NCBI GenBank assembly: GCA_045430285.1
Contig: JAILXV010000004.1
Location: 310,001 to 374,000, forward strand
Length of the DNA: 64,000 nt
From: Agarilytica sp045430285
GTDB lineage: Bacteria; Pseudomonadota; Gammaproteobacteria; Pseudomonadales; Cellvibrionaceae
Direction: 5' to 3'
Shown here: positions 15,641-25,654 of the stretch, one piece after another
Layout of the letters: the number at the start of each line of letters is the position of its first letter
Position numbering within the stretch: position 1 is the first letter of the stretch
Notes under the pieces: model-generated
The model's database searches: none
The model's input: only the letters and a program-made list of their open reading frames with translations
What the model was told of the DNA's origin: nothing
Position numbers and translations under genes: made by a program

Positions 15641-18406
15641 TTGAATAAGCAACAACTCGCCGCCAAAATCTGGGAATCTGCAAACCAGATGCGCTCCAAA
15701 ATTGAAGCGAATGAGTACAAAGATTACATACTCGGCTTTATCTTTTACAAATACCTAAGTGACCAGCTCGTACAATTTGTCACTGCGCAAGGCATGACAA
15801 CCGAAGACATCAAAGCTTTGAGTGAAGATGATGCTGAAACCGTCGAGTTTATCCAAAGTTCGCTTGGCTACTTTATTAGCTATGACAATCTTTTTTCTAC
15901 TTGGATTGACCCTAAGTCTGACTTTGATGAGTCAAATGTGCGCGATGCCTTATCAGCGTTTAGCCGCCTGATTCACTCCAATCACAAAAAACTATTTGAA
16001 GGTATCTTTACCACGCTAGAAACAGGATTGAGTAAGCTTGGTGAAAGCGCAGGCAAACGTACCAAAGCCATCAGCGATTTACTGCACCTCATTAAAAGCA
16101 TTCCAATGAATGGTAAGCAAGGTTATGACGTATTAGGTTATATATACGAATATTTGATTGAAAAATTTGCTGCCAATGCTGGTAAAAAAGCTGGAGAGTT
16201 CTATACCCCGCATGAAGTGTCAGTACTTATGTCGCACATCATCGCGCATGAGCTAAAACACAAAGACACTATTGAAATTTATGACCCGACATCAGGCTCT
16301 GGTTCCTTGTTGATCAACATCGGTGAAGCAGTCGAAAAACATGCGAAAAATAAAGATAGTATTACCTATTACGCTCAAGAACTAAAAGCCAATACCTACA
16401 ACCTGACACGCATGAACCTGATAATGCGCGGGATCAAGGCAAGTAATATCAAAACCCGCAATGGTGATACGTTAGAAGACGATTGGCCGTATTTTGATGA
16501 AAGCGATCCGCAAGGTTCCTATCAAGCGTTATATGTCGATGCTGTGGTATCAAATCCGCCTTACTCACAGAAATGGGACCCTAACCATAAAGAAAACGAT
16601 CCGCGATATTCTCGCTTTGGCTTAGCGCCCAAAACCAAAGCCGATTTTGCATTTTTGCTGCACGACCTTTACCACTTAAAACCCGATGGCATTATGACTA
16701 TCGTATTGCCACATGGTGTGTTGTTCCGTGGCGGTGAGGAAGGAGAAATTCGTAAACAGCTCATCGAAAACAACCATATTGATGCGATTATCGGTTTGCC
16801 AAGTAATATCTTTTTTGGAACTGGCATTCCCACTGTAATCTTGGTACTCAAACAAAAACGTACCAACGGCGATGTACTGATCGTTGATGCCTCTAAGCAC
16901 TTTGCAAAAGAGGGGAAAAATAACAAGCTACAAGCCAGTGACATCAAGCGCATCGTCGATGCGGTAATCAATCGAGAGGATCACGACAAGTTTTCTAATG
17001 TCGTGGAAAAACAAGTCCTCCGTGATAACGGCTATAACCTGAATATTCCGCGTTATGTAGATTCTTCGGCAGCGCCTGAAAGTTGGGACTTACACGCCAC
17101 TATGCTAGGCGGCATACCCAACAGCGAAATATCAGACCTTGAAGAGTATTGGCAAGCTTTGCCGCAATTGCGCAGCGCCCTATTTATGCCTAAGTCAGAG
17201 GCTTATAGCGAACTTGCTATCACTAAAGAAGCGGTAAATGCGACTATTGCGGCGCATCCGCAAGTGGAAGCATTCATTGCTGCCTATGATCAAGCCTTTG
17301 AAGGCCATGATCACGGTTTAAACACAACCCTGATACAAAACTGGCAAGCGGTTAACCGAAACCAGCAGGAAAGCGAGTTAAGTGCTGACCTGTTTAGGCG
17401 CCTTGCGCCTATTGCACTAATAGATAGATATCAAGCCTACCAATACCTGAACAACCAATGGCAAATCATTAGTGCCGACTTGGAAATGATGCAAACCGAA
17501 GGCTTTGCCGCGACCAAGCAAGTTGACCCCAACATGGTCATTAAGAAAAAAGACGGTAAAGATGTAGAAGTGCAAGACGGCTGGAAAGGCCATATATTGC
17601 CCTTTGACTTAGTGCAACAAACTTACCTAAGCGAAGACTTACACGCTTTAGAAAGCCAAGAAACAAAATTAACGGAAGTGACCACTCAGATTGAAGAGAT
17701 AATCGAGTCATTTACAGAAGAAGAAAAGGACTCGCCCATTCTTAATGACAAAAATGACGCCTTCGTGAAAGCTGAATTAACCAAAGCGATTAAAGAGATA
17801 TACGCTGATGTTGATTCGGAAGAAATTCGAACACTCAATGAATATATCGCCTTGCTTGATAATAAAGCAAAAAAGCCAGAAAAGTTGGCCTTTATCGAAG
17901 CTCAAGCGGAAGTTGACTGGCAAAAAATCGAAGCCAACAAAGATGGCACCTATGGCAAGGTCAAGGTTAACGCGTATCTACAAACGTTAAGAGCAGAGTT
18001 TGAATTCGATCCTGAAACGTATGAAGGCAAAATCGTAAACGCAGATAAGTTGTTATCTGAGCAAACTGAGCTTAAGGCGGATATTAAGGTGAAAGCGAAT
18101 GCATTACATCTAGAAACCAAAACCACCATAGAAGGTTTAACGGACGAGCAAGTAAAAGAGGTGCTGCAATTAAAATGGATAACTCCATTAAGCAACGAAC
18201 TTGGCGCTATGCCGATCAACGTCATTGCTCAGCTAACCAGCAAAGTACAAGCCCTTGCCGATAAATATGCCGTTACCTATTCACAAGTGGCCAATGAGAT
18301 TGAGATTACAGAGAAAGAGCTTGCCGAGATGATGGGCGAACTCACCGCTAATGAGTTTGATATACAGGGACTGTCTGAACTCACCAGAATATTGAAGGGC
18401 GCGTAA
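15641..18406 (+). CDS. hsdM: type I restriction-modification DNA methyltransferase subunit M, long form
   Basis: HsdM_N domain at the N-terminus (LAAKIWESANQMRSKIEANEYKDYILGFIFYKYLSD), then the N6-adenine methyltransferase core with GEFYTPHEVS, motif I DPTSGSGSLLINIG and the catalytic NPPY at about residue 305. The start is TTG with an AAAGGA about eight bases upstream. At 921 residues it exceeds classical HsdM (about 520) by some 400; the extension, from roughly residue 480, is acidic and helical and may hold coiled coils (LTEVTTQIEEIIESFTEEE region). Long HsdM forms occur in some type I systems. It ends 1 bp before hsdS. Confidence 0.93.
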   Translation: MNKQQLAAKIWESANQMRSKIEANEYKDYILGFIFYKYLSDQLVQFVTAQGMTTEDIKALSEDDAETVEFIQSSLGYFISYDNLFSTWIDPKSDFDESNVRDALSAFSRLIHSNHKKLFEGIFTTLETGLSKLGESAGKRTKAISDLLHLIKSIPMNGKQGYDVLGYIYEYLIEKFAANAGKKAGEFYTPHEVSVLMSHIIAHELKHKDTIEIYDPTSGSGSLLINIGEAVEKHAKNKDSITYYAQELKANTYNLTRMNLIMRGIKASNIKTRNGDTLEDDWPYFDESDPQGSYQALYVDAVVSNPPYSQKWDPNHKENDPRYSRFGLAPKTKADFAFLLHDLYHLKPDGIMTIVLPHGVLFRGGEEGEIRKQLIENNHIDAIIGLPSNIFFGTGIPTVILVLKQKRTNGDVLIVDASKHFAKEGKNNKLQASDIKRIVDAVINREDHDKFSNVVEKQVLRDNGYNLNIPRYVDSSAAPESWDLHATMLGGIPNSEISDLEEYWQALPQLRSALFMPKSEAYSELAITKEAVNATIAAHPQVEAFIAAYDQAFEGHDHGLNTTLIQNWQAVNRNQQESELSADLFRRLAPIALIDRYQAYQYLNNQWQIISADLEMMQTEGFAATKQVDPNMVIKKKDGKDVEVQDGWKGHILPFDLVQQTYLSEDLHALESQETKLTEVTTQIEEIIESFTEEEKDSPILNDKNDAFVKAELTKAIKEIYADVDSEEIRTLNEYIALLDNKAKKPEKLAFIEAQAEVDWQKIEANKDGTYGKVKVNAYLQTLRAEFEFDPETYEGKIVNADKLLSEQTELKADIKVKANALHLETKTTIEGLTDEQVKEVLQLKWITPLSNELGAMPINVIAQLTSKVQALADKYAVTYSQVANEIEITEKELAEMMGELTANEFDIQGLSELTRILKGA

Positions 18407-18407
18407 G

Positions 18408-19616
18408 ATGACCGTTGAAAATAAGGCACCTGAAATTCGCCTCCAAGGGTTTAGTCGTGATTGGCAGGATAAAAAAATCGGAAGCATCTTGGCTGAAACA
18501 AAGCGCCCAGTTGAATTGCTAGATAACGAATTATATCAATTGGTAACAGTAAAACGCCGCAATGAAGGTGTTGTGCCTAGAGCTATCCTCAAAGGAAAAG
18601 ACATATTAGTAAAGAACTATTATGGCATTAAAGCAGGTGATTATCTGATATCAAAGCGGCAGGTCGTTCATGGTGCCAATGGGATTGTGCCAGAGAGTCT
18701 AGATAATGCTGTTGTATCTAATGAATACCTTGTTGTTACAGATAATGATGAAATAACAGCCAAATTCTGGACTGTGGTTTCAAAAAGACCTGAGATGCAC
18801 AAGCTGTTTTTTATAAGCTCTTATGGCGTCGATATTGAAAAGTTAGTATTTGATGTTACTGATTGGAAAAATAGAGCTATCACAATTCCAGATGTGGCTG
18901 AACAAAAATCTATAACCGATTACTTCCAACAACTAGATAGTTTAGTAATTCAACATCAGAAAAAGCATGACAAGCTCAAGAATATTAAGAAGGCCATGCT
19001 TGATAAGATGTTTCCGAAACAAGGCAAGACTATTCCCGAAATCCGCTTCAAAGGATTTGCAGGGGAATGGGGTGAGTGTAGCATCGGAGATATGACCAAC
19101 TGTTTCTCTGGTGGCACTCCATCGGTAGGTGTTGAAGCGTATTACAGGGGGGATATACCTTTTATCAGATCGGCTGAAATTAATAAAACAAGCACTGAAA
19201 TTAATATTAGTGAAGCAGGATTGGAAAACTCTTCTGCAAAGATCGTTGAAGTTGGTACGCTTTTGTATGCACTTTATGGTGCTACAAGTGGTGAGGTTGG
19301 TAGGTCAAAGGTACGTGGCGCAATAAACCAAGCCATATTGGCAATAATTCCCAAGGCTGGGATATGCTCAGAGTTTTTATCGCATTGGCTAAGAAAAAGT
19401 AAAAACGACATTTTAAGCAGATATCTTCAAGGTGGTCAGGGGAATTTATCTGGAGATATAGTTAAAAACCTCATCGTGCAATTACCTGACTTCGATGAAC
19501 AAAGAGCGATAGGAATCTACTTCCAAAAGCTCGATACGCTTATCAACCAACACCAACAACAAATCACCAAACTCAATAACATCAAGCAAGCCTGCTTGAG
19601 AAAAATGTTTGTCTAG
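18408..19616 (+). CDS. hsdS: type I restriction-modification specificity subunit S
   Basis: 402 residues with two target-recognition domains (about 15-180 and 215-380), each followed by a conserved helical spacer (QKSITDYFQQLDSLVIQHQKK and QRAIGIYFQKLDTLINQHQQQ). Each half opens with a similar PEIRLQGFSRDW or PEIRFKGFAGEW segment. The second TRD has the CFSGGTPSV...GDIPFIRSAEI pattern of known HsdS proteins. The two unrelated TRDs imply a bipartite recognition site; the sequence recognised cannot be read from this. It starts 1 bp after hsdM and ends 14 bp before hsdR. Confidence 0.93.
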   Translation: MTVENKAPEIRLQGFSRDWQDKKIGSILAETKRPVELLDNELYQLVTVKRRNEGVVPRAILKGKDILVKNYYGIKAGDYLISKRQVVHGANGIVPESLDNAVVSNEYLVVTDNDEITAKFWTVVSKRPEMHKLFFISSYGVDIEKLVFDVTDWKNRAITIPDVAEQKSITDYFQQLDSLVIQHQKKHDKLKNIKKAMLDKMFPKQGKTIPEIRFKGFAGEWGECSIGDMTNCFSGGTPSVGVEAYYRGDIPFIRSAEINKTSTEINISEAGLENSSAKIVEVGTLLYALYGATSGEVGRSKVRGAINQAILAIIPKAGICSEFLSHWLRKSKNDILSRYLQGGQGNLSGDIVKNLIVQLPDFDEQRAIGIYFQKLDTLINQHQQQITKLNNIKQACLRKMFV

Positions 19617-19630
19617 CAGGGAGCGCCACT

Positions 19631-22600
19631 ATGACCACATTTAAAACAGAAGCGCAGTTTGAACAGGCATTTGTTGAGGTGCTCACCCACAAAGGGTGGG
19701 AGGCCGAGATTTTAAAGCACAAGACCGAGACCGAACTCCTAAAAAACTGGGCGGATATCTTATTTGAAAATAATAAGCAGCAAGACCGCCTAAATGATGT
19801 GCCGTTAACCGATATGGAAATGCAGCAAATTATTGAGCAAATAAAGGAGCTTCGAACACCGCTAAAGCTCAATGGTTTTATTAATGGTAAAACTGTTGCG
19901 ATAAAGCGCGATAATCCCGCTGACACTCTTCATTACGGTAAAGAAGTTAGCCTCAAAATTTACGACCGCCAAGAGATTGCCGCTGGTCAAAGTCGTTATC
20001 AAATTGTGCAGCAACCCAAGTTTGAGCGCGGTAGCCCTCTGCGTAATGACCGACGCGGTGATGTGTTGTTATTAATTAACGGTATGCCCGTGATTCATGT
20101 TGAGCTTAAGCGCACAGGAATACCTGTTAGCCAAGCGGTTAACCAAATTGAAAAATACAGCGCCGAAGGCATTTTTAACGGGCTATTTTCGCTTATCCAA
20201 GTTTTTGTAGCCATGGAGCCAGAAGAGACTAAATACTTTGCCAACCCAGGGCCGGATGGGAAGTTTAACCCAGACTACCAATTCAATTGGGCGGATTTTA
20301 ACAACGAACCAGTTAATCACTGGAAAGACATCGCCTCTACGCTGCTTTCTGTCCCCATGGCGCACCAGCTTATAGGTTTTTATACCGTCGCTGATGATAC
20401 CGACGGGGTGCTCAAGGTGATGCGTAGTTATCAATATTACGCTGCTAATGCTATCTCCGATAAAGTAGCCAAAACTAATTGGCAACAAATAGGCAGCAGC
20501 GCAAACAATCCAGATCGTCTCGGTGGCTATGTGTGGCATACCACTGGCTCAGGTAAAACCATGACCAGCTTCAAGTCGGCACAGTTGATTGCTCAGTCAA
20601 AAGATGCTGATAAAGTGATTTTTTTGATGGATCGTATTGAGCTGGGCACCCAGTCACTCGCCGAATACAACAATTTTGCAGGTGATGGCGAAGAGGTACA
20701 GGCTACCGAAAACACCGATATTCTTGTCACTAAACTCAAAAGCAGTGATCCTGCCCAAACCTTGATTGTTAGCTCGATTCAAAAAATGAGTAATGTCTTT
20801 GAGGCCGTGGATGACGAAGGAACAGCCACTAACTCGGCGGATATCGAGAAAATCCGCGCCAAGCGTTTGGTGTTTATTATTGATGAAGCTCATCGTTCCA
20901 CGTTTGGCGATATGCTGATCACCATCAAGCGTACATTCCCGCGAGCCTTGTTTTTTGGTTTTACAGGTACACCCATTCAGGAAGAAAACGAAAAAAGTGG
21001 TAACACTACCAATACTGTTTTTGGTAATGAGTTGCACCGCTACAGCATTGCCGATGGCATACGTGACGGTAATGTGTTGGGCTTCGATCCTTATAAAGTC
21101 AGTACCTTTAAAGATAAAGACCTTCGCCAAGCTGTTGCCCTAGAACAAGCTAAGGCTGAGTCCGTAGCCGATGCACTATCTACACCAGCTAAAAAGAAAA
21201 AATTTAACCACTTTATGAACAGTGTCGATATGGCGGGCCATAAAGACACAACGGGCAAATACGTAAAAGGCATAGAAGATTATGTGCCGAAAGAACAATA
21301 CTTAACGGAAACGCATCAAGCGAAAGTGGTCGAAGATATTCTGCAAAACTGGGATGTGCTCAGCCAAGCCAATAAGTTTCATGCTATTTTGGCTACGAAC
21401 AGTATTGCGGAGGCTATTGATTATTACCGTCGTCTGAAAGTCGCTAAACCTGAGTTAAAAATATCTGCGCTGTTTGACCCCAATATTGATAATGATGGCA
21501 GCGGAGGCCGTGGCCCCACTTTTAAAGGTGATGGCTTAGAGGAAATAATGGCCGATTACAATGCACGCTATGGCCAAGACTTCGATTTCGCCAAACACGC
21601 TAAATTCAAAAAAGACCTTGCTGCACGACTTGCCCATAAAAAGCCTTATGAGCGCATTCATACTGAGCCTGAAAAACAGCTCGATTTGCTGATTGTTGTT
21701 GACCAGATGCTGACTGGCTTTGACTCTAAATGGCTTAATACCTTGTACTTAGACAAAGTAATCAAGTATCAAAACATTATTCAGGCATTCTCACGAACCA
21801 ACCGTTTATTTGGCCCCGACAAACCCCATGGGACTATTCGCTATTACCGCTACCCACATACGATGGAAAAGCATATTGAAGCAGCAGTAAAGCTTTATTC
21901 CGGTGATAGACCCATAGGTTTGTTTGTAGACCGTCTGGAAAACAATCTTGAAGCTATGAATGAACTGGTGGCAGAAATCACCGAATTGTTTACCAATGCG
22001 GGCGTTTCGAATTTTGAAAAGCTACCTTCAGATTCTGAAGCTTGCGCGAAATTTGCCGATTTATTCAAAACCTTCAATCAACACTTGGAGGCCGCCAAGG
22101 TACAAGGCTTTCATTGGAATGAGCTGACTTATTCCTTTGGTGAAGATGATGAAAAACGTGAGGTAACGCTAGCGGTAAATGAACAAACCTATTTGAGCTT
22201 GGTTCTACGTTACAAAGAACTTGCAGGAAGCGGCGGAGGTGGTGGCGCAGGAGGAGAAGTACCTTTTGATATTAGCGGTCATCTTACTGAAATTGATACC
22301 GGTAAAATAGACTCCGATTACATGAACAGCCGCTTTGAAAAATATTTAAAAGAGCTAAATCAAGATCAAGAGAACGTTGAAGTAACGTTAAACGAGCTGC
22401 ATAAGTCATTTTCAACGCTCACACAATCCGAGCAAAAGTACGCGAAGCTTTTCCTTCATGACTTACAGCGCGGCGATGCACAATTAATTGATGGTCACAC
22501 TTTTAGGGACTACATCAATGACTACAAAGATAACGCTGAAAACGCACAACTAAACGCAGTCGTAGGTGCCTTAGGTTTGGATAAAAACCTGCTTATCGCT

Positions 22601-22834
22601 TTGATGGCTGACAATGTTGATGAGAAGAACCTGAACAACTTTGGTCGCTTCGACGCACTCAAGGCAACGGTGGATAAGGACAAAGCTAAAGCCTACTTCG
22701 AAAAACAAGATGGGCAAGCCATACCACCTTTTAAGTTGAATATGCGAATTGATAAGTTCCTCAAGCAATTTATTCTTGAACAGGATGACGAAGCTTTGGC
22801 TGTTCTTCAGCTTGAAGATGGAAGAGCGGATTAA
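19631..22834 (+). CDS. hsdR: type I restriction-modification endonuclease subunit R
   Basis: 1067 residues. The N-terminal PD-(D/E)xK nuclease has RRGDVLLLINGMPVIHVELKR (about 141-161, D...E-x-K), followed by the SF2 translocase with TGSGKT (about 306), DEAH (IIDEAHRSTFG, about 417), GFTGTP, and motif VI QAFSRTNR. The C-terminal part follows a glycine-rich linker (GSGGGGGAGGE, about 860) and is presumably the HsdM-binding helical domain. The complete set of motifs suggests an active enzyme. It is followed 5 bp later by the zinc-hook ATPase gene, probably in the same operon. Confidence 0.94.
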   Translation: MTTFKTEAQFEQAFVEVLTHKGWEAEILKHKTETELLKNWADILFENNKQQDRLNDVPLTDMEMQQIIEQIKELRTPLKLNGFINGKTVAIKRDNPADTLHYGKEVSLKIYDRQEIAAGQSRYQIVQQPKFERGSPLRNDRRGDVLLLINGMPVIHVELKRTGIPVSQAVNQIEKYSAEGIFNGLFSLIQVFVAMEPEETKYFANPGPDGKFNPDYQFNWADFNNEPVNHWKDIASTLLSVPMAHQLIGFYTVADDTDGVLKVMRSYQYYAANAISDKVAKTNWQQIGSSANNPDRLGGYVWHTTGSGKTMTSFKSAQLIAQSKDADKVIFLMDRIELGTQSLAEYNNFAGDGEEVQATENTDILVTKLKSSDPAQTLIVSSIQKMSNVFEAVDDEGTATNSADIEKIRAKRLVFIIDEAHRSTFGDMLITIKRTFPRALFFGFTGTPIQEENEKSGNTTNTVFGNELHRYSIADGIRDGNVLGFDPYKVSTFKDKDLRQAVALEQAKAESVADALSTPAKKKKFNHFMNSVDMAGHKDTTGKYVKGIEDYVPKEQYLTETHQAKVVEDILQNWDVLSQANKFHAILATNSIAEAIDYYRRLKVAKPELKISALFDPNIDNDGSGGRGPTFKGDGLEEIMADYNARYGQDFDFAKHAKFKKDLAARLAHKKPYERIHTEPEKQLDLLIVVDQMLTGFDSKWLNTLYLDKVIKYQNIIQAFSRTNRLFGPDKPHGTIRYYRYPHTMEKHIEAAVKLYSGDRPIGLFVDRLENNLEAMNELVAEITELFTNAGVSNFEKLPSDSEACAKFADLFKTFNQHLEAAKVQGFHWNELTYSFGEDDEKREVTLAVNEQTYLSLVLRYKELAGSGGGGGAGGEVPFDISGHLTEIDTGKIDSDYMNSRFEKYLKELNQDQENVEVTLNELHKSFSTLTQSEQKYAKLFLHDLQRGDAQLIDGHTFRDYINDYKDNAENAQLNAVVGALGLDKNLLIALMADNVDEKNLNNFGRFDALKATVDKDKAKAYFEKQDGQAIPPFKLNMRIDKFLKQFILEQDDEALAVLQLEDGRAD

Positions 22835-22839
22835 GGGAT

Positions 22840-25458
22840 ATGTCTGAAGATAACGAAGGTAAAAGCTCAGTAATAAGGTCTATTTTTGATTGGTCTAAAT
22901 CAAGGCCTTTATGGCAGAGGGATGCCCTTAGAAGAATTGTTCAGCAAGTATCTTTGGAAGAGCAAGATATTTCGGAATTATACGACTTATTAAAGGCGTC
23001 TTCTTCCGAAGTAGAGGCCAAAGCGCAACCTTTACTCGAAGAACATTTGCCGAATGATCAAAAATCTTCTGATCCAATAGTTTTGGAAATGATCTCTGAT
23101 ATTAAGGGAGTCAATAATCTAGCTGAAGGTCAGGAAATTAAATTTCCTTCAAAGGGTATCATTGTTGTTTATGGCGATAACGGAGCAGGAAAATCCGGCT
23201 ATACACGGATATTGAAGAACGTCTGCCGTGCAAGACATAGGTCTGCTGTGTTGCCCAATGTGTTTTCGGCAAGCCAGCCAACCGAGATTAGCTCTTTGAT
23301 TACGTATTCAGTTGGGGATGAGAGCGGTAAAGAATTTAATTGGCAGAATGACGATACTCCGCACCCAGAATTATCGAGTATCTCTGTATTTGATCGCGAG
23401 TGCGCTTCTGTTCATATTCAAAAGAAAAATGAAGTTGCTTATAGGCCGTTCGGTCTTGATATACCTGACACATTGGCAGAAATAACCAAAGCTCTAGAAG
23501 GAAAACTGAAGGACGAGAAGCAGACTTTAGGTAGAAAGAGAAATGCTGTATTTCAGACTCCTCCTTGGTCTGTGGACACAGGTGTCGGGAAATTTGTTTC
23601 GGCTTTAACGAAAGACACAGTTTTACAAGGTGCATCTGAGCTAGCGGTGCTAACCGATGAAGAAGATGAGCGCCTTTCTTACCTGAACTCTGCATTGGCT
23701 GACGATGTATCCAAAGCGTCTAAAGCCCTTGATGACTATGCGGGAGATGTTGAATCACTGGTTAAAGCCATGGAGTCTCTTGTCACAAAGGTTGATGATG
23801 ATGTTGTTAATTCGCTTATCGTGCTGCGTGATGACGCCGCAAAGCTTCAAGAAGCTGCTACTGTAACGGCAACAAATTTCTTTGCTGACAATAAGTTGTC
23901 TGGAGTTGGGGAAAAGATATGGCAGGAGCTTTGGTCGTCTGCTAGAAAGTATTCCGAAAACGTTGCATACGTAGGCCGTGATTTCCCAGCCTCTGAACCA
24001 GAGGATACTTGCTTACTTTGCCAACAGCCATTAGGTGAAGTTGGGGCACGCAATATTAAAAAGTTTGATGAATTTGTGCGTAGTGATATTCAAGACCGCG
24101 CAAATACAGCCAAGGAAAAATTCAAACATGCTAGTTCAGAGTTCCCTTCATCCATTAAGCTTGGCAGCTCGTGGCGCACTATTAAGAAGCTGCGTATAGA
24201 AAATTCCGATTTAGCAAAGCAGTGTATGAGATTCTATGCCACTGCAAAGTGCAGGGTTTATTCAGTCCAGAAAATCCTTTCTGGCATAGAGGAAACAGAA
24301 ATCACCTCGCTTTCACGTTTACCTTCTATCGAGCTCAAAGGTATCGCCGTTGGGTGCAGAGAGAAAGCTAAAGAACTTCGAGAGGCTGTAGATACAGAAA
24401 AGCGTGCTGCATTATTAGCAGAAAAAACAGAGCTGCTAGATAGGAAGGCCGTAGCAAATTACTTGGAGATTATTCAGGAAGAAATTGATCGGTTAAAGGA
24501 TGTCAACCATCTTGATGAGAGGCTTTCTGAAACCAGCACTCGCTCAATCACAACATTGGGAAATTCTATTGCTGATGATGTTGTTACTCCGCATTTACGA
24601 GATAGTTTTCTAAAGGAAGTAATCGGCTTTGTAGGTAATCGGTTTAGAGTAGAAATAAAGCGCTCAGGAGGAAGCTATGGTTCACCAGAGTATAAAGTTT
24701 CATTTTTGTCTGATCCTAGACGAGATGTCTCGACAGTCTTAAGTGAAGGTGAGCAGACCTGTGTTGCTATAGCGTCTTTTTTAGCTGAGCAATCCACCGC
24801 AAGTCATAAGTCTACCTTAATTTTTGATGATCCTATAAGCTCGTTAGATCATAAATGGAGAAGTATTGTTGCCGAGCGATTGGTTAAAGAGGGAAATGCA
24901 CGGCAAGTCATTATATTTACGCACGACTTGGTGTTTTTAAATGATTTAGAGGATTTCTCTGCACGCCACGGTGTTCCGTTTGAATCTAGACATTTGGATC
25001 GGAGACCAGAAGTAGTTGGTTTGGTTAATGATTCTCTACCTTGGGATGGAATGAAGATTACAAAGCGAATAGATGCGCTCGAAAAACAAACTAGAGAAAT
25101 AGCTCGTAAAAGAAATGACTTTACCGACGAAGAATATAAAGCTGTAGCAAGGAGCTTTTACAGTAAACTCCGCACTTCTTGGGAGAGAGCGCTTGAAGAA
25201 GTTGGATTGTCTCATACAGTCATGCGTCACAGGGATTACATTAACCCCAAAAACTTAAATAACATTAGCGCTCTAGAATTGCCTGATTGTCAGCAATGGA
25301 GCCAAAACTATGGTGTTTGCTGTGATTATGTGGAAGCTCATGATGGTTCACGGGGAAGAAATCAGGCCTTACCAGAGCCTGATGTTCTTGAGAAAGACGT
25401 TAAAGCTCTTTCAGACTGGGTTAAAAATTTAAAACAAAAGCATAAAGCTATTTTATAG
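22840..25458 (+). CDS. RloC/PrrC-like SMC-type ATPase with zinc hook, candidate anticodon nuclease
   Basis: 872 residues. Seen: Walker A GDNGAGKS (112-119), coiled-coil arms on both sides of a CLLC zinc-hook motif (391-394), ABC signature LSEGEQ (634-639), Walker B TLIFDD (659-664) and a later FTHD (693-696). This is the architecture of RloC, a tRNA anticodon nuclease tied to type I restriction systems. A C-terminal helical segment has R778-x3-E782 and a distal H834, compatible with the R/E/H arrangement of PrrC/RloC nucleases, but I cannot verify the alignment and the E-to-H distance is longer than in PrrC. The position right behind hsdR supports the idea of a suicide back-up that acts when restriction is inhibited. 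A plain Rad50-like ATPase remains possible. Confidence 0.7.
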   Translation: MSEDNEGKSSVIRSIFDWSKSRPLWQRDALRRIVQQVSLEEQDISELYDLLKASSSEVEAKAQPLLEEHLPNDQKSSDPIVLEMISDIKGVNNLAEGQEIKFPSKGIIVVYGDNGAGKSGYTRILKNVCRARHRSAVLPNVFSASQPTEISSLITYSVGDESGKEFNWQNDDTPHPELSSISVFDRECASVHIQKKNEVAYRPFGLDIPDTLAEITKALEGKLKDEKQTLGRKRNAVFQTPPWSVDTGVGKFVSALTKDTVLQGASELAVLTDEEDERLSYLNSALADDVSKASKALDDYAGDVESLVKAMESLVTKVDDDVVNSLIVLRDDAAKLQEAATVTATNFFADNKLSGVGEKIWQELWSSARKYSENVAYVGRDFPASEPEDTCLLCQQPLGEVGARNIKKFDEFVRSDIQDRANTAKEKFKHASSEFPSSIKLGSSWRTIKKLRIENSDLAKQCMRFYATAKCRVYSVQKILSGIEETEITSLSRLPSIELKGIAVGCREKAKELREAVDTEKRAALLAEKTELLDRKAVANYLEIIQEEIDRLKDVNHLDERLSETSTRSITTLGNSIADDVVTPHLRDSFLKEVIGFVGNRFRVEIKRSGGSYGSPEYKVSFLSDPRRDVSTVLSEGEQTCVAIASFLAEQSTASHKSTLIFDDPISSLDHKWRSIVAERLVKEGNARQVIIFTHDLVFLNDLEDFSARHGVPFESRHLDRRPEVVGLVNDSLPWDGMKITKRIDALEKQTREIARKRNDFTDEEYKAVARSFYSKLRTSWERALEEVGLSHTVMRHRDYINPKNLNNISALELPDCQQWSQNYGVCCDYVEAHDGSRGRNQALPEPDVLEKDVKALSDWVKNLKQKHKAIL

Positions 25459-25471
25459 ACAGCCCAATGCA

Positions 25472-25654
25472 TCACCAAGGGCATGGAACCCTTGATACAA
25501 GTTCGTTCTCAATATTTTCAAGTGAAGCCAAAGCATTTACACGCTCCAGTGTTTGCGGCTTGCTTTTTGCCAGCTCGTTAAAAACCTTTCTATGAAGGCC
25601 ATAAAGCTCATTCGTGTTTTTGGCTGCCAGTTCAAATCTTGTAATCAATTTCAT
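25472..25654 (-). CDS. small conserved island protein, 60 aa
   Basis: MKLITRFELAAKNTNELYGL at the start and ERVNALASLENIENEL near the end match, to my recollection, a short protein family found in proteobacterial plasmids and genomic islands; its function is unknown. The ATG has an excellent AGGAGG five to six bases upstream, which argues that this small frame is translated. It is convergent with the zinc-hook ATPase gene. There is no signal or membrane segment. Confidence 0.7.
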   Translation of the reverse strand: MKLITRFELAAKNTNELYGLHRKVFNELAKSKPQTLERVNALASLENIENELVSRVPCPW

